From positions 1-8,435 of the forward strand of contig JAFNZQ010000145.1 in NCBI GenBank assembly GCA_017382775.1: a stretch of 8,435 nt of DNA. Reading direction: 5' to 3'. Source of the stretch: Spirochaetaceae bacterium (GTDB lineage Bacteria; Spirochaetota; Spirochaetia; Treponematales; Treponemataceae). Positions within the stretch are counted from its first letter, which is position 1, and the number at the start of each line of letters is the position of its first letter. The translations under genes were made by a program, and so were the position numbers. The notes under the pieces are model-generated. The model was not told the DNA's origin. It ran no database searches and saw only the letters and a list, made by a program, of their open reading frames with translations. This document shows positions 1 to 6,202 of this stretch, piece by piece.

Positions 1-7
1 AAAAAGC

Positions 8-997
8 TTATTGGACTTTAAGGCCCAATTCGTTGACAAGTTCCGTATACAAATTCAGCTGATCACCAATCATTTTATAGAAGGATTGGCCATCCATAAT
101 TTCGATTACATTGTTGCTGTTGTTCATGTTGTTTACGAATTCCTCGGATTGAGCAGCTTCAGCAAAAATATTGTACAATTCATTTACAACGTCATCGGGA
201 GTGTCTTTGGGAACTGCCAAACCACGCCATGTTCCCAAAATGGCGTCGTAACCGGCTTCTTTACAAGTGGGAACGTCGGGGATGGCTTCCAGCCTTTCAT
301 TGGACATAACGCCCAAAACTTTAAAGTCGCCGGAAGCAACATACTGGGAAACTTCGGCAAAGGACACGGCTACGGCGTCAATGTGGCCGCCCAACAAGTC
401 GGTGATAGCACCGGCTGCACCGTTATATCCCACATGATTGAATGTGGTTCCCGCAACTTTCGCCAAACCGGCTGCGGCCAAGTGCCAAATGGCACCAACG
501 CCTGAATTGCCCACATTGACCTTGTTGGTTTTTGAATATTCGATGAAATCACCCAAAGTTTGGAAACGGGCATCATCGGCTCTAACCGTAATAGCGGAAC
601 ATGCCGAATTCAAAAGCATAATCGGCTTGAACATAGAATAAGTAAGACCGGCGTTGTTTCCCATGGCCTCCAAAGTGGCCAATTCCACGGTAACCATTGT
701 AATCACGGAACCATCAGGTTTTGATTGTGCACCGTAAAGCATTCCAATGGCACCACCGGCACCGGAACGATTTTCCACAGTGATGTTTTTGAAATTTTTT
801 GAAGCCGCATTGGCTGCAAAACGCATCACTGCATCGGTTCCTCCACCGGCATCATAGGGAACAATGCAAGATACACTTTTTCCCGAAAAATCTACGCCGC
901 CGGAAGCACCTTCGCCACCGGATGCGGCCTCTTTTTTTGAACAACCGCAGATGCTCAAAACCATAATCGCAACCGAAAGTACTGCAATTTTTTTCAT
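8..997 (-). CDS. TctC/Bug-family tripartite tricarboxylate transporter solute-binding lipoprotein
   Basis: A 329-residue extracytoplasmic solute receptor of the TTT (TctC/Bug) family. It should bind a small carboxylate and deliver it to a TctA/TctB membrane pair, which is not in the window. Seen in the sequence: a lipoprotein signal peptide (MKK start, hydrophobic run, Cys19 in I-C-G-C), a Ser/Gly-rich linker at 22-34, the first ligand loop PYDAGGGTD (48-55), the second ENRSGAGGAIG (75-85), and a later YNGAAGAITDLLGGHIDA stretch (191-208). Length is normal for the family and the C terminus is complete. The ATG at 997 is chosen because GGAGGA lies just upstream; a GTG at 1021 would put eight residues ahead of the signal peptide. 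The gene starts 33 nt after eda, so the two are probably cotranscribed. The ligand cannot be read from sequence; pairing with an aldolase hints at a sugar acid or 2-oxo acid. Confidence 0.9.
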   Translation of the reverse strand: MKKIAVLSVAIMVLSICGCSKKEAASGGEGASGGVDFSGKSVSCIVPYDAGGGTDAVMRFAANAASKNFKNITVENRSGAGGAIGMLYGAQSKPDGSVITMVTVELATLEAMGNNAGLTYSMFKPIMLLNSACSAITVRADDARFQTLGDFIEYSKTNKVNVGNSGVGAIWHLAAAGLAKVAGTTFNHVGYNGAAGAITDLLGGHIDAVAVSFAEVSQYVASGDFKVLGVMSNERLEAIPDVPTCKEAGYDAILGTWRGLAVPKDTPDDVVNELYNIFAEAAQSEEFVNNMNNSNNVIEIMDGQSFYKMIGDQLNLYTELVNELGLKVQ

Positions 998-1000
998 ACA

Positions 1001-1006
1001 TCCTCC
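1001..1006 (-). promoter_or_regulatory. Shine-Dalgarno of the solute-binding protein gene
   Basis: GGAGGA on the minus strand, 3 nt before the ATG at 997. The spacing is slightly tight, but this is the only strong site near either candidate start. It decides for the ATG over the in-frame GTG at 1021. Confidence 0.7.
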
Positions 1007-1030
1007 ATATTTAAATACCACTTATGTAAA

Positions 1031-1675
1031 TTACTTTTTAACCAACTGAACAAAATCCCGCGCATTCCGGGTGATTTGATCAAAATTTCCGCTTTCAGTC
1101 AATTTTCCATTCACAAGGGCGCCGCCAACTCCCACTCCAACACAACCTGCGGCAAGGAAGTCGGAAACATTTTTTTCGTCAATTCCGCCCACAGCCAACA
1201 ATGGAACGTGACTCAAGGGAGCGCGAACATTTTTCACATAGTTTATTCCCAAATCCACGGCCGGAAACAGTTTTATAAAGGGACTTCCGGCATCATAGGC
1301 TGTCATTATTTCCGAAGGAGTCATGGCACCGGGAATGGGGACAAGCCCTCTGTCGTGGGCTCGTTGGATAACACCGAGGTTGATATTGGGAGTAATGATG
1401 AACTTACCTTTGGATGCAGCCACCATATCCACCAACCGGGTGGAAACAACGGTTCCCGCTCCAATGATCATTTTACCGTCGAAGGTCTCGGCCACCACTC
1501 TTATAACTTCCGCAGTTTCTTCAAAAGTTTCCGGACGAGACTGGTTAAAGGTGATTTCCGCAATGCGAATTCCGCCGTCATACAAAGCCTGTACAGCCTT
1601 GACGGTTTTAGCTGCATCCACACCGCGAATAATTGCCACAATTCTTTCGTTCAACACAACATCATTGAATAACAT
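1031..1675 (-). CDS. eda: KDPG/KHG-type aldolase (class I, Eda family)
   Basis: A 214-residue cytoplasmic TIM-barrel aldolase of the Eda family, which cleaves 2-keto-3-deoxy-6-phosphogluconate or 4-hydroxy-2-oxoglutarate to pyruvate plus an aldehyde. Full family length (E. coli Eda is 213 residues). Seen: AIIRG (14-18), AEIT with the likely catalytic Glu40, GAGTV (72-76) with Thr75, PGAMTPSE (115-122), FIKLFPA (133-139) with the Schiff-base Lys135, and the phosphate-loop-like LAVGGI and VGVGGALV near the end. The position of E. coli Arg49 (E-V-T-L-R) is Asn44 here (E-I-T-F-N), so the substrate may not be classical KDPG. The ATG at 1675 has no Shine-Dalgarno and coincides with the predicted transcription start. 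The solute-binding protein gene follows in the same unit. No edd, kdgK or uronate genes are in view, so the pathway is inferred only from the family. Confidence 0.9.
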   Translation of the reverse strand: MLFNDVVLNERIVAIIRGVDAAKTVKAVQALYDGGIRIAEITFNQSRPETFEETAEVIRVVAETFDGKMIIGAGTVVSTRLVDMVAASKGKFIITPNINLGVIQRAHDRGLVPIPGAMTPSEIMTAYDAGSPFIKLFPAVDLGINYVKNVRAPLSHVPLLAVGGIDEKNVSDFLAAGCVGVGVGGALVNGKLTESGNFDQITRNARDFVQLVKK

Positions 1676-1681
1676 ACGGTA

Positions 1682-1710
1682 ATTATATCACGGTTTTCAG
1701 CGGTTGTCAA
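1682..1710 (-). promoter_or_regulatory. Consensus extended -10 sigma-70 promoter for eda unit
   Basis: On the minus strand, TTGACA (1710-1705) is separated by exactly 17 bp from TATAAT (1687-1682). A TG one base before the -10 box (1690-1689) makes it an extended -10. Upstream lies an A/T tract (1712-1726, containing a perfect TTTTTTGCAAAAAA palindrome) in the position of an UP element. The base 7 nt after the -10 box is the A of the eda ATG at 1675, so the predicted mRNA has no leader. Confidence 0.88.
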
Positions 1711-1802
1711 GTTTTTTGCAAAAAAATTGGCGGTTACAGTCTGTCCAAAACTTGGGCGGATTCAACCATTTTGGGATAATTCCGTAATGAGCAAAAGGGA
1801 AA

Positions 1803-2876
1803 TCAGAAAAGATGGGAGAAAATAAGGCCTTCGCCGGATTTTACATCACATTTCAAAACCGCTCCCTGAACATCCCGGAAAAACTCCGGAGAAATGCCCA
1901 CGGAAAGTTTTCCGCCGGTACGCAAAACGGCAATATCACCGGGTAAAATCACCTCGCCCGACTTTTTGTCCTTAATAAAATGAATGGATCGATTCGTTCG
2001 TCCGTAATTGGCTGCTTCATCCGGGGAATGGACCTTTTTGCCGCTGCCCAAAATTTTTTCCACCCGATTCTCGCCAAATTCCTCAACCATGGCTGCAATG
2101 ATTTCTTGGGACGAAAGGGATTCCGCCCACCGTATTTTCTCAACCATAAGGCGAAATTCGTCGGGATTCAAAGCCATGGCATCATCGGGGCCGTCACCAT
2201 CTTTGGACAGGCAAAAATGTTTTTCTGCAACGGTGGCACCCATGGCCACAGCCAAGGTCGGCAACAAATACGGATGCAAACTGTGGTCGCTCAATCCCAC
2301 CGGCAACCCAAAAATGCGGCCGAGGGTTTCAATCAACCGCAAATTGTAATTTTCCTCCACCGCGGGATAAGCCACCACACAATGAAGAAGAACCTTTTTT
2401 TGTTTCTCCGGCAAACATTCCAGGGCCTTTTCAATATCCGACAATTTAGAAAGCCCCACGGAAAGAAAAAGAGGTATGTCCTCTCGCTTTCCAATTTCAC
2501 GCAGCAAAGGAATGTGATTCAATTCGGGACTGGCAATTTTACAATAGGGAAGTTCCAATTTTTGCAACCACTCCCAACTTTGAAGACCGAAAACGGAAGC
2601 GGAGAAACCAATTCCTATTTCGTGGCAATAATTTTTCAGTTGAGAAAAAAATTCAAATCCACATTGGAAATCGGCAAAAAAGTCGAAAAGGGATTTTTCA
2701 CCGGTAGGCAAAATCAGCTTTTCCGCATTGGGATGAAAAAGTTCGTGGGCGAAAATAATTTGTGTTTTTACGGAATCTGCCCCACAATTTTTGGCAGCAA
2801 GAGCAAGTTGGCAAGCCTTTTGCAAATCACAACAATGGGAAAGTCCCATTTCAGCAATTACATGAACCCTTCCCAT
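1803..2876 (-). CDS. neuB: NeuB-family nonulosonic (sialic-like) acid synthase with C-terminal SAF domain
   Basis: A 357-residue cytoplasmic enzyme of the NeuB/SpsE family, which condenses phosphoenolpyruvate with an N-acetyl-hexosamine derivative to make a nonulosonic acid (sialic, legionaminic or pseudaminic). Seen: IAEMGLSH (7-14) with Glu9, SVKTQ (35-39) with Lys37, KIASPELN (113-120) with Glu118, LSVGLS (138-143), LLHCVVAYP (163-171), GLSDHS (194-199) and EKHF (218-221). His198 and His220 are the expected metal ligands. A SAF/antifreeze-like domain spans about 294-352, and Arg319 in LRTGG matches the substrate-binding Arg of meningococcal NeuB. The usual N-H-x-G is S-H-C-C here, and GPDH is GPDD. 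Its ATG shares one base with the preceding barrel gene's stop (TGATG), and no good Shine-Dalgarno is present, so translation is probably coupled. No neuA, neuC or other sugar gene is in the window; the exact sugar is unknown. Confidence 0.88.
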   Translation of the reverse strand: MGRVHVIAEMGLSHCCDLQKACQLALAAKNCGADSVKTQIIFAHELFHPNAEKLILPTGEKSLFDFFADFQCGFEFFSQLKNYCHEIGIGFSASVFGLQSWEWLQKLELPYCKIASPELNHIPLLREIGKREDIPLFLSVGLSKLSDIEKALECLPEKQKKVLLHCVVAYPAVEENYNLRLIETLGRIFGLPVGLSDHSLHPYLLPTLAVAMGATVAEKHFCLSKDGDGPDDAMALNPDEFRLMVEKIRWAESLSSQEIIAAMVEEFGENRVEKILGSGKKVHSPDEAANYGRTNRSIHFIKDKKSGEVILPGDIAVLRTGGKLSVGISPEFFRDVQGAVLKCDVKSGEGLIFSHLF

Positions 2877-3982
2877 CAGTGAGCAAACCTAAATGACAGA
2901 GCCATGTTAAACTGGGACATGGCCCCCGGCTCGCCGCCCAACTCACGGCCAAAGGCTGCGAAGTCGATTTTGAACATCTTAATGCCAAGACCGACGCCGG
3001 CGTGCCAATACATTTCCCCGATTCCGGTACGAAGAAACAGGAATTTAAACAACTGCAATTCCGTTCCCACGGCTAAATTGAGCCAAGGGTTGCGATAATT
3101 CTTGTCAAAGGCCTGAACGATGTTGGTATAATCAGCCATTATATTCCATTTTGTAATTACACCTCGGGACCAATCCACGGGAATGTGAAGTCCGACGCCC
3201 ACAGTTAAATTGTTGTCCAAAAGACCTTGGGTTTTATCATCATTGGCCATGTTTTTAAGTCCGTAGGGACTGGCGGCATCTTTCCATGCGATACCCAGGG
3301 ACAAAAAATCTCGAAAGCGATAAATAACGCCCATGTCAAAACCGAAGCCGAAGCCCAAATCGGTTCTGAGCAAACCGGCTAAATTGTCGGCAAAGTCGGC
3401 GGAAATGTCTTGCAAATCAATGGCTGCGGAAACTCGGTTAAGCATGAAAAACCTGGCTGTTCCGCCCAGTGCAAGGGAATGGCCGTCAATGTCAAAAATC
3501 TCACGACCATAGCCGAAATCCAAACTGATATCTTCACCGGCGAACAACTTAAAATTACTGATGGATGCAAGGCTGACGGTTCCGTAGGAAACATGGGTTA
3601 GGGACCATGCAAAGTGATTTTTCACCATTCCGAACAGAAACGGACCTCCAATGTCCACATCCAAAGCAACACCCAAAAGAGGCATCAATGCGGAAATATC
3701 TTTAACGGAATCGGAATCGTCGATTACTTTTTTTACAAAACCGGACAGTTCCGGCCACTTATTGGTACCCAATCGGATGTCCAATCCCGTGATGAGGCTT
3801 TTGTCTTCCATATACCCCAACAGTGCGGGATTGGAAAAAAATCCGTCGAAGGTGGAAGAATCCGTAATAAATGAAGTTCCCATTGACAAGGTTCGGGCCG
3901 GTTGATAAGCACGCAAAGATTCCGAATGGGAAAAGGTCATCATCATTATAAAAACAAAAATTAGGGAAATCTTTTTTACCAT
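2876..3982 (-). CDS. FadL/PorV-like outer-membrane beta-barrel protein
   Basis: A 368-residue predicted outer-membrane beta-barrel; the function is unknown. Seen: a signal peptide (MVKK, hydrophobic run to about residue 17, probable cleavage near SHS-ES at 18-22), then ARTLSMGTSFI and SNPALLG (29-56). These resemble the opening motif of FadL/PorV-like barrels (R-x-L-S-M-G ... N-P-A). Many alternating hydrophobic/polar strands rich in Gly and aromatics follow, then a late RELGGEPG turn and a final strand ending SFRFAH. Such barrels carry hydrophobic solutes or act as secretion accessories; which applies here is not visible. The ATG at 3982 is chosen because GGAAGG sits 8 nt upstream. The in-frame start at 4030 lies inside the lipoprotein gene and would spoil the signal peptide. 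It follows the lipoprotein gene by 4 nt and overlaps neuB by 1 nt. Confidence 0.75.
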   Translation of the reverse strand: MVKKISLIFVFIMMMTFSHSESLRAYQPARTLSMGTSFITDSSTFDGFFSNPALLGYMEDKSLITGLDIRLGTNKWPELSGFVKKVIDDSDSVKDISALMPLLGVALDVDIGGPFLFGMVKNHFAWSLTHVSYGTVSLASISNFKLFAGEDISLDFGYGREIFDIDGHSLALGGTARFFMLNRVSAAIDLQDISADFADNLAGLLRTDLGFGFGFDMGVIYRFRDFLSLGIAWKDAASPYGLKNMANDDKTQGLLDNNLTVGVGLHIPVDWSRGVITKWNIMADYTNIVQAFDKNYRNPWLNLAVGTELQLFKFLFLRTGIGEMYWHAGVGLGIKMFKIDFAAFGRELGGEPGAMSQFNMALSFRFAH

Positions 3983-3986
3983 AAAC

Positions 3987-4733
3987 CTATCCTTCCAATA
4001 ATTTACCCAGTAAGGAGTCGCCAAAAGCATCGAAGTTTTTCATTTCTTGAAGCACTTCCAACGTGATTTCCAAATTTTTTTTAACTTGAGCATCTACGGA
4101 ACCGGGTTCGGGGTCAAGCAATCCCGCAGCCTCGAAAACAGAATCGGAATTTCCGTCTTCAATGGAATTGCGAATTTTAGTGAAAAAAGCGCTGTCGTCA
4201 TTGAAAGCACTTCGGTTTTGATTGAGCCACGAAAGAGTATGGAGAGTCATGACACCGGCAGCCAAGGAAAGGGAGGTTATGTTTCCCTCTTTAACGTAGG
4301 ATTTATCCGTGTCTAAAATGTTGGCTATGGCATTTATTCCGGCAAAGGATTCCGCATCGGGCAATGTAGCCAAAATGGAACTCACATTGGTTTCGCCCAG
4401 TGCGTCGAAATTAATTTCTTCAGCTATGGCCGCAATAATTTCGGTGGAACAAGTCACTTCGGCAACGGCGGAAATAATGTTGTTTTTTTCATCCTTGGAA
4501 AGCTTGGATACTTCAGCACCGTTTTTTTTATCCATCTCGGCCAAAATGTCCTTTTTCTGTTCGAGAGTGGTGTATTCGGCGGATAACTTATCCGAAAGGT
4601 CTTTCAAGGAGTAGGAAGAAAAATCGTATTTACGCGTTAATTGAGTCCCCAAACTTGTGCTGAAAGCATTAACGATATTCTCGCAGCCGCAAAGAAGGAA
4701 TATACACGCAACAAGAATAAAAAAATGTCGCAT
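3987..4733 (-). CDS. Predicted lipoprotein, helical, unknown function
   Basis: A 248-residue predicted lipoprotein that I do not recognise. Seen: a short basic N terminus (MRH), hydrophobic run 4-14, and a relaxed lipobox L-C-G-C with lipidated Cys17. The mature part looks mostly alpha-helical and acidic, with a charged helix around 43-70 (possible short coiled coil) and Ala/Ile-rich helices around 85-140 and 151-172. It has no catalytic motif that I can name. The ATG at 4733 follows GGAGG with a 5-nt spacer; a GTG two codons upstream overlaps that site and is rejected. It is the first gene after the promoter at 4750-4778 and is followed 4 nt later by the barrel gene, so it may be a periplasm-facing partner of that barrel. 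That link is inference from gene order. Confidence 0.75.
   Translation of the reverse strand: MRHFFILVACIFLLCGCENIVNAFSTSLGTQLTRKYDFSSYSLKDLSDKLSAEYTTLEQKKDILAEMDKKNGAEVSKLSKDEKNNIISAVAEVTCSTEIIAAIAEEINFDALGETNVSSILATLPDAESFAGINAIANILDTDKSYVKEGNITSLSLAAGVMTLHTLSWLNQNRSAFNDDSAFFTKIRNSIEDGNSDSVFEAAGLLDPEPGSVDAQVKKNLEITLEVLQEMKNFDAFGDSLLGKLLEG
3991..3996 (-). promoter_or_regulatory. Shine-Dalgarno of the barrel gene, inside the lipoprotein's last codons
   Basis: GGAAGG on the minus strand lies in the last two sense codons (GAA GGA) of the lipoprotein gene, 8 nt before the ATG at 3982. It decides that start. It also means ribosomes ending the lipoprotein clear or occupy the barrel's binding site, which favours coupled translation. 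Confidence 0.75.
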
Positions 4734-4738
4734 AAGCA

Positions 4739-4743
4739 CCTCC
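4739..4743 (-). promoter_or_regulatory. Shine-Dalgarno at extreme 5' end of lipoprotein mRNA
   Basis: GGAGG on the minus strand, 5 nt before the ATG at 4733. Its first base is 7 nt after the -10 box, so the transcript is predicted to begin at or very near the Shine-Dalgarno itself. Confidence 0.75.
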
Positions 4744-4749
4744 GACTCT

Positions 4750-4778
4750 ATTATAGCACATTTTTATCGTTTTGTCAA
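4750..4778 (-). promoter_or_regulatory. Consensus extended -10 sigma-70 promoter for lipoprotein-barrel-neuB unit
   Basis: On the minus strand, TTGACA (4778-4773), a 17-bp spacer and TATAAT (4755-4750), with an extended -10 TG (4758-4757). AT-rich sequence lies upstream (4779-4800). The predicted start around 4743 leaves a leader of about 10 nt. The architecture is the same as the promoter at 1682-1710. No convincing terminator was seen between it and the end of the preceding gene at 4842. Confidence 0.88.
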
Positions 4779-4841
4779 TCCAATTATGAAATTTTGTAAC
4801 ATTTTTTTAGAAATTTGTATTTTCTTCGGAATTTTAAGCTT

Positions 4842-5471
4842 CTAAAAGGAAAAATTCACGTTACCGAATTTGTAATTCTTAATTCTTTTTTTCCTTGTGT
4901 CACCGTAAAAGGAATATATTACGTCCTTGCGAGTGGGCAAGCCGGATCGGTTTTCTCGGCAAACGAAAATTTCTTTCATCAGTATATCGCCATTTTTTTT
5001 GAACACGCTACCTTCCCACACAACGGCGGATTCCGACAAGTCGCGCACCACACAGTCGTGGATTATTTCGAAATCGCCACCGTCTCGTTCGGAAAGGACA
5101 ACCACAAGACGTTTGCCGTAGATGGCAGCCCTGAGCAAAAAGGCCTTTACGCCCTTTTGCATTGCAATATGTTTCGATGTCCTGGGGGTGATGTTACCGT
5201 AATCGGCGCGAAATTCCGCACCGCGAATTTGCCGTGCCTTAACTCTTTCAAAACCGGGTTCGAACATCATTTTCAAAGTAATGGTGGAAAAAACCGCTCC
5301 GTCACGGACTAATCCTCCGCCCGCGGAAACTTCCTTTTTATCGGAAACCATTTCTTCGCTGTTTTCTATGGATTTAAGGTTGTCGTTCTGACTGAGAAGA
5401 ATAAAGATTACAACCAAAATCAAGAGGAAGAAAACAAAGACTACTAAAACCACTTTATCTTGCTTTTTCAT
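4842..5471 (-). CDS. Small single-pass membrane protein, unknown function
   Basis: A 209-residue protein that I do not recognise. Seen: a basic start (MKKQDK), one long Val/Leu/Phe-rich membrane segment at about 7-27 with no signal-cleavage site or lipobox, then a charged linker to about 50 and a soluble domain of about 150 residues. By the positive-inside rule the soluble part faces the periplasm. That domain alternates basic and hydrophobic stretches that could be beta-strands (for example 119-126 and 164-171), and its C terminus ends in aromatics. The ATG overlaps the preceding gene's stop by 4 nt (ATGA), with GAGAGG 8 nt upstream, so translation is coupled. It is the last gene of the yidC-jag unit. 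A link to membrane-protein insertion or envelope assembly is guilt by association only. Confidence 0.7.
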   Translation of the reverse strand: MKKQDKVVLVVFVFFLLILVVIFILLSQNDNLKSIENSEEMVSDKKEVSAGGGLVRDGAVFSTITLKMMFEPGFERVKARQIRGAEFRADYGNITPRTSKHIAMQKGVKAFLLRAAIYGKRLVVVLSERDGGDFEIIHDCVVRDLSESAVVWEGSVFKKNGDILMKEIFVCRENRSGLPTRKDVIYSFYGDTRKKRIKNYKFGNVNFSF

Positions 5472-6199
5472 TTTATTTGCCTCTCAAACCAGTCGTATAA
5501 AACATTTATTCGCGCCAAAAAGGATGCAGTCAATGTGTCTTCAATGGATTTTGTGGCAAAAAAGTCCACTCCAAAAAGAACGTAGAGTAGAACGTCATCC
5601 CCCATGTCCACGGCGGAAAGGGAAACGGTCATTTTTTCAGCACCCAAAACTTTCACAATGGCAAGGAAGAAAGAATCCATATTTTTCGACTCAAAGGCCA
5701 CTTCCGCCTCATTTTCGTAGAATTTATACTCGTAAAGGTGCTTCCCGAAGGTGGAATCATTCATTATAACATTGAATGTTTTACCGTCGCAGTTGCCCTC
5801 CACCGGATCGGGTAAGGGTTTTTTCTTTCCGTCCACTGCGTAGCAATCACTGTATAAAGTACGCATTTTTTTCTTGCTGTGGGAATAATATTCAAGGTTT
5901 TTCAGTGCGGAAAAGGAACGCAATGCCACGGAACTTCGGGAAAAATCCGCTTTTTCCACCAAATAGAGACTTTCGCACACAAAGGCGGGAGTTTTTCGCT
6001 TAAAAAAATTATCCCGCAACTTTTGTGCCAAAGGGGTTTTGGGCGTTAACGCAGGCTCGAAACTTTCTTTGTAAAATGTGTTTTGGATTTTACCCTTTCT
6101 GCGTAACTCATCGAAAACCTCTTCGGACAGAGCATTTGTCGAAAAGGCGTGGGAGATTAGACAGAAAAATCCCAAAACCATAAAACAAAGTCGCTGCAA
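5468..6199 (-). CDS. Secreted protein resembling the spirochaetal DUF6675 family
   Basis: A 243-residue exported protein. From memory it resembles the family named DUF6675, found mainly in spirochaetes, but I could not check this. Seen: a signal peptide (MQRLCF, hydrophobic run 6-18, likely cleavage near AFS-TNA). A central block runs LRSFSALKNLEYYSHSKK then MRTLYSDCYAVD (93-123) followed by LPDPVEG (129-135). Several Cys are present (75, 119, 137 in the mature part). The C-terminal half could be a compact alpha/beta domain, with a VDMGDDVLLYVLFG strand region (197-210). The start is a TTG at 6199; the ATG at 6181 would remove the only basic residue of the signal peptide and lacks a Shine-Dalgarno. 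It begins 3 nt after the jag stop and overlaps the next gene by 4 nt. The function is unknown. Confidence 0.7.
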   Translation of the reverse strand: MQRLCFMVLGFFCLISHAFSTNALSEEVFDELRRKGKIQNTFYKESFEPALTPKTPLAQKLRDNFFKRKTPAFVCESLYLVEKADFSRSSVALRSFSALKNLEYYSHSKKKMRTLYSDCYAVDGKKKPLPDPVEGNCDGKTFNVIMNDSTFGKHLYEYKFYENEAEVAFESKNMDSFFLAIVKVLGAEKMTVSLSAVDMGDDVLLYVLFGVDFFATKSIEDTLTASFLARINVLYDWFERQIK

Positions 6200-6202
6200 T
6201 TC

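Noticed and set aside
11..505. Plus-strand open frame opposite the solute-binding protein gene
   Set aside because: A shadow of the TctC-type gene; it has no start signal and no homology that I recognise.
1076..1672. A long plus-strand open frame across nearly all of eda
   Set aside because: It mirrors eda on the opposite strand, its translation is rich in His, Asn and Ser with no family resemblance, and no ribosome-binding site or promoter supports it.
1676..1802. A rho-independent terminator after neuB
   Set aside because: There is a T7 run (1720-1726 read on the minus strand), but the sequence before it pairs only through a 4-bp TTGG/CCAA stem with mismatches. The T/A tract is better explained as AT-rich DNA upstream of the eda promoter.
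1980..2882. A 300-codon plus-strand open frame antisense to neuB
   Set aside because: The translation is low-complexity (Gln, Phe and Lys rich) with no recognisable domain, while the opposite strand encodes a full NeuB with all catalytic residues. It is a codon-bias shadow.
3019..3982. The barrel as a recently acquired or broken gene
   Set aside because: The frame is intact from signal peptide to terminal aromatic strand, and base use looks like its neighbours, so there is no sign of decay or transfer.
4779..4841. A terminator after the small membrane protein
   Set aside because: The gap is AT-rich, but I found no GC-containing stem followed by a T run, so transcription may read through into the lipoprotein unit.
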